Positions 19,726-30,180 are shown, counted from the first letter of the stretch. The stretch is DNA of 64,000 nucleotides from Lachancea thermotolerans CBS 6340 (GCF_000142805.1 NC_013079.1:806001-870000); one strand, 5' to 3'. Numbers and translations: made by a program. Notes: generated from the sequence alone by a model not told the origin.

Positions 19726-22593
19726 ATGTCATCGAGTCGCCCCGAGCTGAAGTTCTTTGATATCTCGGAAGAACGAGGATTTTACAAGCGCTTCTCGACC
19801 CTACCAGAAAAGCCACCGAAAACCATCAGAATCGTCGACAAGGGCGAGTACTACACGGTTGTTGGGAATGACGCGCTGTTTGTCGCGGACAATGTTTATC
19901 ACACAAATTCTGTGTTGAAGGACTGTCGGATCGACCCAAGTACGGCGAAATCAATCCAAGAGCCATTGAAATACGTTACAATCTCTTCTCAAGTACTCTC
20001 AGGATTGCTGAAACTGTGTCTACTGGAGCAAGGAATGAAGGTTGAGATCTATGACAAATCCTGGAAGCTGCTCAGAAACGGATCACCCGGAAACATCGAG
20101 CAGGTTGACGATTTAATGAACATCTCATTGGATTCGTCAATTGTTCTGACAAGTATCAAGATTCAGCCTAATGCCCAAGAGGGCAATTGCGTCTTGGGCG
20201 TCTCCTTCATCGATAGTAGCTCTTACAAAATTGGCATGTTGGATATTGTGGACAACGAAGTCTACTCTAACCTGGAAAGTTTTCTCATTCAGATGGGTGT
20301 GAAAGAATGCTTGCTGCCAGATTTGAGAAGTAACGAAACTGTGGCCAACGAACTGAAAAAGATGGTGGGCGTGCTGGACCGTTGCGGCTGCGTTTCGACT
20401 TTCGTCAAGAACTCGGACTTTTCTCACAGGGACGTGGATCAAGACCTGGTAAAACTGGTTGGCGACGAGCTTTCCATGTCTTTGATGAAGTTTTCCAATC
20501 TGGCACTTGGATCGTGTAACGCTTTGCTGAGTTATCTTCAGTTGCTGAACGACGAATCCCAGCTTGGGAGGTACGAGCTGGTTCAACATTCTTTGACGGA
20601 GTTCATGAAGCTGGACGCGTCGGCACTCAAGGCCCTCAACATCTTCCCAACAGGCCCCAGCGGGGCCAGTGGAGTGTCTGTCAGCCACGGCGGCGGAAGC
20701 GGAGGAAAGGTTTCCAGTATTTTCCAGCTGCTGAACAAGTGCAAGACCAACGCCGGCGTACGGCTACTCAACCAGTGGTTGAAACAGCCTCTAACAGACC
20801 TTCAGGCCATCCAAAACAGGCACGATCTCGTGGAGTTTTTAATCGACCAACTTGAGCTGAGACAAGTGCTACAGTCTGATTACCTGCCCTTGGTCCCGGA
20901 CGTTAGGAGGTTGACCAAGAAACTGAATAAAAACGGCGGTCTCGAAGACGTCTTGAAGATCTACCAGTTTGCTCGGAAAATCCCAGAGGTCTCTCAGGTT
21001 CTGGAAGACTACTTGGGCAACATGGACGGGGGCGACTCCATCAAGCCCCTCGTGACGGAGACGTGGCTCCAGCCACTTAACGCGCACATAACGCCCCTCG
21101 ACAAGTTTCAAGAGATGGTGGAGACTACGGTCGATCTCGAAGCGTACGAAGACACTAACGAATTTATGATAAAGGTCGACTTCAACGAGGACCTGGCCAA
21201 GATTCGGGGCGAGCTGGACGCCCTCAAGGACAACATCAAAAGCATCCACTTGGATGCAGCAGAGGACCTGGGCTTCGACCCCGAGAAGAAGCTCAAGCTG
21301 GAGAACCACCACATGCACGGGTGGTGTATGCGACTGACCAGAAACGATGGAAAGGCGCTCCGTCAGCACAGGAAGTACCTGGAGCTGACCACGGTGAAGG
21401 CGGGCATTTACTTCAGCACCAGAGAGCTCAAGCAGATTGCTGAGCAGACCGCAATCCTGCAGAAGGAATACGACAGGCTACAGTATGACCTCGTGAAAGA
21501 GATCGTGCAGATCACGCTCACATACACGCCGGTGCTGGAGAAGCTGTCCATCGTGCTGGCAAACCTGGACGTGCTGAGCGCGTTCGCGCATGTGTCGTCG
21601 TACGCGCCAATCCCATACGTGAGGCCCCAGATGCACGGGCTGGGCACGCAGCGCAAGACAGAGCTGATCGGCTCGCGGCACCCGGTGCTGGAGACGCTGG
21701 ACGACGTGACGTTCATCTCCAACGACGTGCGGCTGGAGAGCGGCAAGAGCGAGTTCCTGATCATCACCGGGCCCAACATGGGCGGAAAGTCCACCTACAT
21801 CCGGCAGGTGGGCGTGATCTCGCTGATGGCGCAGATCGGGTGCTTTGTGCCCTGCGACACTGCGGAGATCGCGGTCGTGGACGCGGTGCTGTGCCGTGTG
21901 GGCGCGGGCGACTCCCAGCTCAAGGGCGTGTCCACGTTCATGGTCGAGATGCTCGAGACCGCGTCCATCCTGAAGAACGCCACGGAGAACTCGCTGATCA
22001 TCGTGGATGAGCTGGGCCGCGGGACCAGCACCTACGACGGCTTCGGCCTGGCCTGGTCCATCTCCGAGCACATCGCCCGCAACGTGCGCTGCTTCGCGCT
22101 CTTCGCGACCCACTTCCACGAGCTCACCTCGCTCGCGGACCAGGTGCCCACCGTCCAGAACATGCACGTCATAGCCCACATCGAGGACGCCCGCGCCAGC
22201 ACCCACAGCGCCGACGACATCACCCTGCTCTACAAGGTCGAGCCGGGCATCTCCGACCAGTCCTTCGGCATCCACGTCGCCGAGGTCGTGCAGTTCCCGG
22301 CCAAGCTCGTGTCCATGGCCAAGCGCAAGGCCGCAGAGCTCGAGGACCTGAAGCACGATTCCCAGGCTCTGAAGCGCCAGAAGTGCTCTGCGGGCGAGAT
22401 CGCAGAGGGCACCCGCGTGCTGAAGGACGTGCTCAAGGCCTGGGCCGCCGCGGTCCGCGCCGAGGGCCTGCACGAGAAGCTCTCCGACGACGAGAGCCAG
22501 GCCCGCGTGCTGGAGCTGCTGAACCAGGTCTCCGCCGCCTCTGCCCAGACGGACAACAAATTCATGAAGGAAATCGCTGAATTGCTAATGTGA
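19726..22593 (+). CDS. MSH2: DNA mismatch repair protein Msh2
   Basis: MutS homologue that pairs with Msh6 or Msh3 to recognise mismatches and insertion/deletion loops. The 955-residue protein has the N-terminal mismatch-binding domain, connector, lever and clamp, then the ATPase. The ATPase has Walker A GPNMGGKST (682-690), Walker B with D761-E762 in IIVDELGRGTS, and ATHFHEL. Length equals that of yeast Msh2 within a few residues. Codon use changes along the gene: the 5' half looks average while the 3' third is strongly G/C-ending. S. cerevisiae counterpart YOL090W. Confidence 0.97.
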   Translation: MSSSRPELKFFDISEERGFYKRFSTLPEKPPKTIRIVDKGEYYTVVGNDALFVADNVYHTNSVLKDCRIDPSTAKSIQEPLKYVTISSQVLSGLLKLCLLEQGMKVEIYDKSWKLLRNGSPGNIEQVDDLMNISLDSSIVLTSIKIQPNAQEGNCVLGVSFIDSSSYKIGMLDIVDNEVYSNLESFLIQMGVKECLLPDLRSNETVANELKKMVGVLDRCGCVSTFVKNSDFSHRDVDQDLVKLVGDELSMSLMKFSNLALGSCNALLSYLQLLNDESQLGRYELVQHSLTEFMKLDASALKALNIFPTGPSGASGVSVSHGGGSGGKVSSIFQLLNKCKTNAGVRLLNQWLKQPLTDLQAIQNRHDLVEFLIDQLELRQVLQSDYLPLVPDVRRLTKKLNKNGGLEDVLKIYQFARKIPEVSQVLEDYLGNMDGGDSIKPLVTETWLQPLNAHITPLDKFQEMVETTVDLEAYEDTNEFMIKVDFNEDLAKIRGELDALKDNIKSIHLDAAEDLGFDPEKKLKLENHHMHGWCMRLTRNDGKALRQHRKYLELTTVKAGIYFSTRELKQIAEQTAILQKEYDRLQYDLVKEIVQITLTYTPVLEKLSIVLANLDVLSAFAHVSSYAPIPYVRPQMHGLGTQRKTELIGSRHPVLETLDDVTFISNDVRLESGKSEFLIITGPNMGGKSTYIRQVGVISLMAQIGCFVPCDTAEIAVVDAVLCRVGAGDSQLKGVSTFMVEMLETASILKNATENSLIIVDELGRGTSTYDGFGLAWSISEHIARNVRCFALFATHFHELTSLADQVPTVQNMHVIAHIEDARASTHSADDITLLYKVEPGISDQSFGIHVAEVVQFPAKLVSMAKRKAAELEDLKHDSQALKRQKCSAGEIAEGTRVLKDVLKAWAAAVRAEGLHEKLSDDESQARVLELLNQVSAASAQTDNKFMKEIAELLM

Positions 22594-23144
22594 GTGCTGC
22601 CGTCAAGACATCAGCCTGCCAGCTTCCGGCCTGCCAGCTCACCCTGCCAACCTCCGGCCTGTCCACCTGGCCGCGTCCTCCTGACCTTCCCTTCCTCGCC
22701 CTCTCTTCCTGGCCCTCTCTTCCTGCACGCCGGACGCCGTCTGCACGTTATCCGTTGTTTCCTGCACTGCGCACCTCCAGCCGTACAGGTCTAACACGGG
22801 CCCAGTTCCCGTTGGTCGTGGTTCCCATCGTTGCTATGCGCTTTCGGGGCGCGCAACTTGCTGTGCTCACATGATAGTTGGCCGTGGAGAGCAATTATAG
22901 TTTGCGGTCGGTAGACGTCCGAGTGGGTTCGATGATGAGCAAAGAGCCGTAGTTTTGCATCGGACAGCCGTTGTTTGCGGTCAGCTGGGGAAAGAATAAG
23001 GTATAAATGGGGAAGAGTTGACAATGAAGTTCTTGATGGTAAGTAGAGTAGTAATATTTTGTTGATCATAGTTCTAGGAAAGCAGCACAAGACAGCTAGT
23101 TATCCTTGACAAACAGAAGAACTAGACACACAGACACAGAGGAA
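22594..23144. other. MSH2-ARA1 spacer with ARA1 promoter
   Basis: A 551 bp spacer. The first 140 bp are pyrimidine-rich repeats; the rest falls back to average composition. TATAAAT at 23002-23008, about 140 bp before the ARA1 ATG, is the likely TATA box. A 39-nt open frame in phase with ARA1 begins at TTG (23106) and has no ATG. Confidence 0.6.
22611..22735. repeat. Pyrimidine-rich imperfect repeats after MSH2
   Basis: Just past the MSH2 stop codon the plus strand is very C/T-rich. It contains repeated CCTGCCAGCT/CCTGCCA units (22615-22650), two copies of CCTCCGGCCT-like sequence, and a tandem CCCTCTCTTCCTGG (22699-22712, then 22713-22725). It is non-coding in the MSH2 frame and lies within the GC-rich island. 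Confidence 0.6.
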
Positions 23145-24110
23145 ATGTTGCACCCAAAGAACACGGAAGTTTACTTCACACTGAATAACGGCGTGCGGAT
23201 GCCCGCTATCGGGCTCGGCACTGCCAACGTGGTGGAGCAGATCCCACAGACAAAGCAGGCGGTCAAGGCGGCGATCAAGTCCGGGTACAGACACATCGAC
23301 ACGGCGTGGGCGTACCAGTGCGAGGACCGCGTGGGCGAGGCGCTCAAGGAGCTGTTCGAGGAGGGCGTCGTCAAGCGTGAGGACATCTTCGTGACGACCA
23401 AGGTGTGGCCCACCAACTGGGACCGCGTGGACGAGTCGATCTCGCGGTCGCTGGAGAACCTGGGACTCGACCACGTGGACCTGGTGCTGCAGCACTGGCC
23501 GCTGTGCTTCAACCGGCTTGAAGACCCCGACGGGATCGACGGCGTGCGCCGCAACCCCTACCACGAGGACGGGTCGCCCCACTACAACGAGAAGGGCGAC
23601 TACCTGGAGACGTTCAAGACGCTGGAAAAGCTGTACCTGGCCAAGGACCCCCGCTTCCGCGCGATCGGCGTGTCGAACTACCCCGTGGAGTACCTGGAGA
23701 GGCTGCTGAAGGAGTGCCAGGTCGTGCCCGCGATCAATCAGGTCGAGTGCCACCCCCACCTGCCCCAGATGGAGCTGCGCGACTTCTGCACCAAGCACAA
23801 CATCCGCCTGGAGGCGTACTCGCCGCTGGGCGCCACCAACGCGCCTCTGATCGACAACGAGCTCGTCAAGAAGATCGCCGGCAAGTACGCGTGCAGCACT
23901 CAGAATGTGCTCATCGCGTACCATATGAGACAGGGCGTGGTCTCCGTGCCTCGCTCCGTGAACCCCAAGCACATCGCCTCCAACGTGCAGTTCGTGGCGC
24001 TGTCGAAGGAGGACATTGACACGCTAAACAAGTTCGGTGTGGAGAACACCAAGCGCATAGTCGATGAGCCGTTCGCCGCAGCCATCCCAGGCTTCCGCGA
24101 GAACAAATAA
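23145..24110 (+). CDS. ARA1: NADP-dependent D-arabinose dehydrogenase, aldo-keto reductase
   Basis: Aldo-keto reductase oxidising D-arabinose and related sugars to the lactone (towards erythroascorbate) and reducing dicarbonyls. The 321-residue TIM-barrel protein has the full catalytic tetrad Asp52, Tyr57, Lys86 and His117, within [17 protein letters not shown] and LVLQHWP. The C-terminal NADP-binding segment has the [11 protein letters not shown] stretch. [18 protein letters not shown] matches the start of yeast Ara1 after its short leader, so the ATG at 23145 is used. S. cerevisiae ARA1 is YBR149W, next to TBS1 (YBR150C) and APD1 (YBR151W), exactly the order seen here. Codon use is extremely GC-biased. 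Confidence 0.92.
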   Translation: MLHPKNTEVYFTLNNGVRMPAIGLGTANVVEQIPQTKQAVKAAIKSGYRHIDTAWAYQCEDRVGEALKELFEEGVVKREDIFVTTKVWPTNWDRVDESISRSLENLGLDHVDLVLQHWPLCFNRLEDPDGIDGVRRNPYHEDGSPHYNEKGDYLETFKTLEKLYLAKDPRFRAIGVSNYPVEYLERLLKECQVVPAINQVECHPHLPQMELRDFCTKHNIRLEAYSPLGATNAPLIDNELVKKIAGKYACSTQNVLIAYHMRQGVVSVPRSVNPKHIASNVQFVALSKEDIDTLNKFGVENTKRIVDEPFAAAIPGFRENK

Positions 24111-24333
24111 TCTTCGATCATGGGACATACGATACATAGGAATTAGATTTATGCTGGAATGAGACGACGACTTACTTATTTTCGCTGGTAATCTGCGAGC
24201 CTGTAGTCCTACTGTGATGAATGTCAATGCGACGAGAGGGCAATTGCATAGGGCGTGCATCTAATTACATGTATTATTGGTGCGGGACACAGCGCGAAGA
24301 GCGCGTTCGTGTATCTAGTGTCCATCTACTAAC

Positions 24334-26934
24334 CTACATAAGCGTCGGAAACGTGAAGTCTCTGTCGAAAAGCATGTCGTCAAGCATGTTCTCGAAATCC
24401 ACCTGGTCTGACGGAGGCCCGCCGGCCAGGGTCTGGGGCTCGTCGGAAGACGGCAGGCCCAAGCTGAAGGCGGCCGCAAAGTCGTTGTCAGCGCTAGGGC
24501 CCGACCGGAACCCGTGTTGGGAGCCTTTGCTGGGGCTGGCCTGCATTGCGGAACCCTTCGCCTCTGTTTCGGGCCCAAACCTGTTGGAGCATGGGATCTG
24601 CACGGGGAGTGACGACATTAAACAGCGCAGGTCCTCCTCGTCGACCTCGCTAAAAAGATAGAGCGTCCGTGGAAGCCCCTTGGATGCGTCGCATGTTCCC
24701 GAAGAAATATCCGGGTTCTCGTGCATTTCCGAGTTTTCGTCGAAGCCCGGTGCAAATATATTCAGGTGCTCGCGCAGCTGGTTCACGGCAACGTCCTTGT
24801 TCATCTTGCACCTGTTCATTAGAGCTTCCAGGCTGTTTCTGAAAGGCGCGGAACTGAAATTGGCGTCTTTGGCCTGAGGATTGCAGGCATTGAAGTAGTT
24901 GATACTCAGTGTCAAGAGAAAGCAGAAAACAAACATGGTGACATTCCATTTTATGTTGTCTTTGAAAACCCGGTATTCTCCCATCTCCAACAGGTATTCA
25001 ACCGTAGTGCACATTGTGCTAATGTACTCCAACACTCGATCTTCATTGGGGAAAGCAATCACTGTCAACAGCAGGACAAATGCGCCCGTACTAAATGTAT
25101 AAAACAGCCGGTGAACCATGTGAGGCACGACCTTTATGCTTGGCCACAACTTCATCATCTGGACTGCGCTATCACAAGCGTCGTTCACAAAAGTCCTTCT
25201 CAAGGCTGCCACATTGTATCGCGACTTCGGAAGTATGTCTTCATTGTCGAAAACAAAGGAACACGCAATTTGGCTGACTATCAGATTCAGATACAAATGT
25301 TCGTAGTGCAGTTGCAGAATAGTAGTGGATAGGATTTCGAAATGTTTTGCCGACAGCGGATCACCAGATGCGTTTCTGAGCCTCGTGAGATTCTCTTCGT
25401 ATTCGCCAAGAGCAAGGATTGGCGGTAGCGATTTCTCCCACCTGATCAAATCGCTCTTGATATCCAACACCCCCTCAATGACTTGGTCAAAGGTGACGTT
25501 TGTCATTGAATTGGCTGCAAGAAGGCGCCTATAGGCTTTGTGAAATGTCCGAGTAAGTGTCATTCCGTAGTAGGCAGTTCCCAGTTGAAAAGTGTCGGAT
25601 GACCCCAAAAGGCTCTGAATCGCCTCATCCAACGTTTGTATCGAAGTTCGGTCGGAGTTCCCCAAGTGGCGTTCTTTAACTAGTTCCATGTAAAATTCTT
25701 CTGTTAAGACGCTTGTGTCTTCTAAATCTATCAGGGGTGCACGGCAAAACGCCAGTGACAACTGAGAATCTGCCAGGACACAACAATACCACATTTTGAG
25801 TCTTAAAGAAGCCTCTTCAAGACTCAAGTTCTTGTAGCTTTCCTTTCTGTTAAGGCCAATGTCCTGGGCGAACCTCTGGGTGGTGTTAAAAATGTTGTAT
25901 GCAGCCTCTCCGCTTATGTGGCAGCTCACATACTGATAAAGAATCAGTAAAGCTTGAACAGATCTTACGCCTTCGCTCAAAAGAGCAACCTTGTGATACT
26001 GGTTTATCGCGTTCAAGAGCATATGGCTCTCCACGGTAGAGTGCTCGCTTTCACCTTCTTTCAGGCGTCGCGGGTCGTCAGTCAAAGGGTAAGAGTTACT
26101 TACCGTCAATATGATGTCCAAAAGAAGAATTTCTGAATAGGTCAGCTTCTGGTTGGCGTAGTGCTTATCGAATAGAGCTTGGAGTTCCGGACCCCTCACA
26201 ACATTGAAACTGCCCGGGGAAAGATTTTCTTGGATTGCTTTGACCGCGATATTAGCGTGCTCTTGTGGGGGAAGAGGATACAGTTGCGAAGAGTTAAAGG
26301 GCACAAAGGGGTTGGAGAAGTCTATGATCTTCTTCACTTGAGCAACGTACCACTTCGACGCTACCATAAACGCGTCCGTTAGAGGATAGAACGACAACAT
26401 CGGCGACCCAGCATCTCCTGGCGTTTCTTGGTTAGCGCTGAACGCTTTGGCCTGGTTGCGAAGCCATGCGATCCTCCGCTTCGTCAGCAAAGAGGTAAAA
26501 TACCGTTTTTGCTTTGGCGCAGGCGACATGTCTGGAATAGTGTCGACTCCTAACGAAGGGGAGTGACGAGAGCACACCCCGGCTTGGTACTGCTGTCGAG
26601 CTGTGAGCTCGTGTAGCCTTGCTATTTGGTATTCCAACTGTTCAAGCTTCCGATCAGTCGCGCTCGCGCCGGGCGAAGACGACTCCGAAACCTTGCGTAC
26701 CTTTGGCTCATGGCTTTGCAGTTTCTTGAGTTCTGCATACTTTCGGTGCCTGCCTATCTCATCGTGATGTTTGAACGTACACACTGTGTTGAATTTAGTA
26801 CAGTTGTCGCAAGTACCTGTTATGGGGTTGACGGCACCGCACTTGATCTTCCGTTTACGGCAGTGGTCACAAGCTTTAGGGACTCTCTTGCGAAACTTGA
26901 ACGCGGAAAGCTCACTTGGCGATTCCGGAGCCAT
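24334..26934 (-). CDS. HAL9: Zn2Cys6 transcription factor, Hal9/Tbs1 family
   Basis: Zinc-cluster transcription factor; the yeast descendants are HAL9 (salt tolerance, ENA1 expression) and TBS1 (thiabendazole sensitivity). The 866-residue protein has the binuclear cluster with cysteines 22, 25, 32, 42, 45 and 52 (ACDHCRKRKIKC). A basic linker and a fungal-specific middle homology region (about 250-620) follow. The acidic C-terminus has FDENSEMHEN and ends in DDMLFDRDFTF. It is the single pre-duplication gene: MSH2 (YOL090W) next to HAL9 (YOL089C), and ARA1-TBS1-APD1 on chromosome II. Convergent with ARA1. The 3' third is GC-rich, the rest average. Confidence 0.9.
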   Translation of the reverse strand: MAPESPSELSAFKFRKRVPKACDHCRKRKIKCGAVNPITGTCDNCTKFNTVCTFKHHDEIGRHRKYAELKKLQSHEPKVRKVSESSSPGASATDRKLEQLEYQIARLHELTARQQYQAGVCSRHSPSLGVDTIPDMSPAPKQKRYFTSLLTKRRIAWLRNQAKAFSANQETPGDAGSPMLSFYPLTDAFMVASKWYVAQVKKIIDFSNPFVPFNSSQLYPLPPQEHANIAVKAIQENLSPGSFNVVRGPELQALFDKHYANQKLTYSEILLLDIILTVSNSYPLTDDPRRLKEGESEHSTVESHMLLNAINQYHKVALLSEGVRSVQALLILYQYVSCHISGEAAYNIFNTTQRFAQDIGLNRKESYKNLSLEEASLRLKMWYCCVLADSQLSLAFCRAPLIDLEDTSVLTEEFYMELVKERHLGNSDRTSIQTLDEAIQSLLGSSDTFQLGTAYYGMTLTRTFHKAYRRLLAANSMTNVTFDQVIEGVLDIKSDLIRWEKSLPPILALGEYEENLTRLRNASGDPLSAKHFEILSTTILQLHYEHLYLNLIVSQIACSFVFDNEDILPKSRYNVAALRRTFVNDACDSAVQMMKLWPSIKVVPHMVHRLFYTFSTGAFVLLLTVIAFPNEDRVLEYISTMCTTVEYLLEMGEYRVFKDNIKWNVTMFVFCFLLTLSINYFNACNPQAKDANFSSAPFRNSLEALMNRCKMNKDVAVNQLREHLNIFAPGFDENSEMHENPDISSGTCDASKGLPRTLYLFSEVDEEDLRCLMSSLPVQIPCSNRFGPETEAKGSAMQASPSKGSQHGFRSGPSADNDFAAAFSLGLPSSDEPQTLAGGPPSDQVDFENMLDDMLFDRDFTFPTLM

Positions 26935-28497
26935 GGCTTGTTTGTGTTTTTTCGTTTATTTTAGAATACCAAAGTTGGTTTGTATTAAAAAACTGTCAAT
27001 TCCTTGTTTTACTAATCCTCCTGTGAAGTAAATGCAGCGTCCTCACACCACAGCTTAGAAAAACATTCAAAGGAGTTCTTCTCTGCCTTAAAATCGCATC
27101 AAATAAGCCCCTCCAGATTAAAGATGAGCAAATAGTCCAAAGGTCAATGGCCCCTACGCTCCGCACAGTTTCGTGTTAAAGTGAGAGATTCAGAATCTTG
27201 CTTTTGAGAGAACAACTAGACCCTGAAGTTGCGGTCTTGCATAAAGTTTTCCGCAGTCCGTCAATGAACATCATGAGCCATTCTCAGGCGAGATAAGCCC
27301 TTCTGCAGCGTGACTAGCTCCTTTTTCATCCGTTCATTTCGGAGTTTCGAAACATGAATTGAACATGCGGCCTCCAGCCCGCGAATGCCAAAGCAAAATG
27401 CACAGCATGCTTTTAGAGTCGACTGAGGGCTAAGGCTTTCATACTGAGCAGACATCCCAGCGCAAAGACCAGCGCCTCCATTCCTCTGCGCGGTAATTCC
27501 GGCACCCAGGAGAACAACTGCCAAATCTCTGCGAAAATTGATCACACTAATACAGAAACTGCTTTGGGCTCGTGGCGTACTGGACGCAGGCTCGATTGCG
27601 GCTAGGGGAAGAAACAGTCTGGAAGTTTGCTAACGCGCACACGTGGTGGTACCACGTTCGATAGTTGCTTGGCGAAGTAAAAAATCTCGAAGTCGGCGAA
27701 GGCTGTGGGGCGCGCCCGTAACCCTGGTACTTTAGACGGCATTCAAAATGACCGTTTACAACACACAGCGGGTAGGCAGCTGGCACAGTGTTACCGCACG
27801 TGACTTATCATCTTGCGCTCAAAGCTCGGCGCTTATGGGAGACCTTTCAGGATCAATTACGTAGACCATGCATTCCGTCTTTCTCTGCGCGAGATATTGT
27901 GACGACGATATAATTAATAGCCGCCGAGCACTTTCGCTTGTCGTTGAGAAAACCAACGCTAGGGAATTATCCGCCGAACTCGACACGCGTTCTGATCTGG
28001 CACGACGGGTGCGAATAAATACTCTCTTGTCTCCTTCTTTGCCGGGGGAGAGCTAATCGTGGTCATCGCGGCCAATAGTTTAGAATGATTATCTCATCAG
28101 CTAAAGCTCGTTCCTATCTGTTAAAGGATCTCGGAAGCACCTCAATTGCAAACCACACAGGTGCCCAGAAAGAAACACGGAACGCGGCCTGAAGGCTGTG
28201 TTCGAGAATTTCTCAAGGTGTGAGCAAATCCAAGGATGCCCTTCTTATCTCAACGCCTTTGCAATGTCTATTTCATGCCAAGCGCCCATTTATCCAAACA
28301 CGTAATCAACCCGTCAAGATCACATGATACAGACGTACTGAATGATAGTCGAAAGAGGGAAGAACGTCGTATGCGATTAAAGAAAAGTGAAAAATATCAC
28401 CATGTACTAATTTGAGTTAGATCTACAAGGACAGGATAAAGGCGGAAATGGACCGGGGATAAAAACTCTTCCTTCAATCGACCACAAATAGCAGTGA
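26935..28497. other. Divergent HAL9-APD1 intergenic region
   Basis: A spacer of about 1.56 kb between divergent genes with no supported gene or RNA. It holds a CACGTG box at 27797-27802 and an ATCACATG (Cbf1/CDEI-like) at 28319-28326. The latter is not followed by an AT-rich CDEII, so it is not a centromere. Short frames here begin mainly at TTG or GTG. Confidence 0.5.
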
Positions 28498-29406
28498 ATG
28501 GGGCTCCTAAAACTGTTCAAGAGCGCGGACTCAGTGTCCAAAAAAGACATTGCCAAAATCGAACAGGTTGCGGAGGTTTGTTCTAGCGAATGCAACGATT
28601 GTAAAAGCTCCTCCGCGGAAATCGAGCGCGATGAGGCGAGGGTCTCTTCTTTGAAGATCGACCATGAAACCCCATTATTTGGGTCTTCTAAATCGTCGAA
28701 AGTACACTTCGTGGTGCCAACTTCACAGACAGATTGGGCGCATGACGCATGCTTGGAGACCAAGGGAACAGTCCAGTGGGAACTGGCACAGTGGATCGAT
28801 GCCAACAGCAGCAAGCTTAAGGGGGGCGAGGGTGACACCGTGCGCTGCAGTGTATCATCGCTGCCCAAGGATATTATGGACATTGATGTGATGCGCGGAA
28901 GGAAAAATGACGTGCTAGTTTTACCACATTTTCTGTTGATTAAACACCTTAGGGCGGAAGATGTGGCGAAGACAGCAGAGGTTGTGATGCCGCTGCTTCT
29001 TGAGAACAAGCGTGACGAGCTTCTTGCTATGGAAAATATAGAGGAAGCCAGAGAGCAAGCGTTTGTATTTTTGTGCTCACATAAGACGCGCGATAAGAGA
29101 TGCGGCATCACGGCTCCCATTCTCCAGAAGGGCTTCTTCAGGGAACTACAAGAACACGATTTATACCGCGACCCCTCAGATTTTAGACCGGGCGGTTGCA
29201 ACGTTGCTTTCGTTAACCATGTAGGCGGCCATAAGTTTGCCGCCAACGTACTGATTTACCTGAGGCGTTCCCACTCGCTGATCTGGTTGGGAAGAGTGAC
29301 TCCAAAGCACATACCAGTTATTGTTAACACGATGATAGTGCCTGAGAAGCCTCGGATCCCATGGCCAGAGAAGGTTCGGTGTGTAGAGAAATACTCGGGT
29401 TGGTAG
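28498..29406 (+). CDS. APD1: Apd1-like thioredoxin-fold ferredoxin
   Basis: Member of the sucrase/ferredoxin-like family; yeast Apd1 is a cytosolic protein with a thioredoxin-like fold carrying a [2Fe-2S] cluster with mixed Cys/His ligands. The 302-residue protein contains FLCSHKTRDKRCG (Cys193, Cys202) and NHVGGHKFAAN (His241, His245), the likely cluster ligands. It shares long runs with yeast Apd1 (IHFVVPTSQ-type start, AVSSLPKDIMDIDVMRG, CGITAP, YIRLIWLGRVTP-type end). Convergent with MPD2, 36 bp between stops. S. cerevisiae counterpart YBR151W. Confidence 0.93.
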   Translation: MGLLKLFKSADSVSKKDIAKIEQVAEVCSSECNDCKSSSAEIERDEARVSSLKIDHETPLFGSSKSSKVHFVVPTSQTDWAHDACLETKGTVQWELAQWIDANSSKLKGGEGDTVRCSVSSLPKDIMDIDVMRGRKNDVLVLPHFLLIKHLRAEDVAKTAEVVMPLLLENKRDELLAMENIEEAREQAFVFLCSHKTRDKRCGITAPILQKGFFRELQEHDLYRDPSDFRPGGCNVAFVNHVGGHKFAANVLIYLRRSHSLIWLGRVTPKHIPVIVNTMIVPEKPRIPWPEKVRCVEKYSGW

Positions 29407-29442
29407 TTTAAACATAGATAGGTACATCGAAGTTGCTGCACA

Positions 29443-30180
29443 CTAGAGCTCGTCGTGTTCCGAGTTCTTCTCTTGGAGCTTGTGTAGAAGCTTGAGCTTG
29501 AGCTTAATTTCTGCGAGCTCTTCGTCTGGGTTGTTTCTCAGTATGCTCTCCAGTTTTTGGGCTTCTCTATCAGTGGAATGGACCTTGCTTAAATATTTGC
29601 GCAAAGACTCGCAACGGTCATCTTCGCAAGTTGCTTCGCTGAGGACGGCCTCGAGCACTTTGTCTTGCTCTGTGCTCTCTACCACCATATCTACAAAGTT
29701 CTTGAGACGTGGCAGGTCGCGACTGCCATTGAACTCAACTGCTCTGGACTTGTCCATGTGCCATGCCGGGTTATAGCCACCCTGCTTAATGGTCTTGATC
29801 AGTTTGGACCACCAAGACAGCTTTTCAGTGTTTTTCTGTGCACTGTTTGAGTCCAACCTTTCCTGCTCGGTAATAGGTTTTATCACCTCGACTGCCGGAT
29901 ACCCAGGAAGGTGATCGCACAAAGTGGATCCAAAGAGGTCACAGTCAACTTCCAGAAATGTGGCATTGATGTCTTTGCGGTCCTCAAACGCCTCACTCAG
30001 TTGTGAAAAGACAGGTCCGAGCCTTTTACAGTGTGAGCACCATGTTGTAAAGTACTTCACTACAGTGTAGGAATCCGTGTTTATGGTGTCATAGAAGAAG
30101 TCTAACGACGCTACACTATGGACGCGACAAAGTGCGAGGAGTGGGAGGAAGAAAGCAGGAAGGAAAAGCGAAACCTTCAT
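29443..30180 (-). CDS. MPD2: ER protein disulfide isomerase family protein Mpd2
   Basis: Small PDI-family oxidoreductase of the ER lumen. The 245-residue protein has a clear signal peptide (1 to about 25), one thioredoxin domain with active site WCSHC (47-51), and a C-terminal HDEL retention signal. Yeast Mpd2 has CQHC at the same place. The C-terminal third is charged and helical. A CACGTG box lies 70 bp upstream (30250-30255). S. cerevisiae counterpart YOL088C, next to HAL9 (YOL089C), so this closes the chromosome XV left-arm block. Confidence 0.92.
   Translation of the reverse strand: MKVSLFLPAFFLPLLALCRVHSVASLDFFYDTINTDSYTVVKYFTTWCSHCKRLGPVFSQLSEAFEDRKDINATFLEVDCDLFGSTLCDHLPGYPAVEVIKPITEQERLDSNSAQKNTEKLSWWSKLIKTIKQGGYNPAWHMDKSRAVEFNGSRDLPRLKNFVDMVVESTEQDKVLEAVLSEATCEDDRCESLRKYLSKVHSTDREAQKLESILRNNPDEELAEIKLKLKLLHKLQEKNSEHDEL

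Noticed and set aside
21478-22473. 331-codon minus-strand frame over MSH2
   Set aside because: Antisense shadow produced by the GC-rich codons of MSH2, which leave few stops in the opposite frame.
23106-23144. Longer ARA1 starting at 23106
   Set aside because: That codon is TTG. The conserved protein begins at the ATG at 23145.
28407-29246. 279-codon minus-strand frame over APD1
   Set aside because: Antisense shadow of a well conserved gene; the protein reads as low-complexity Ser-rich sequence.
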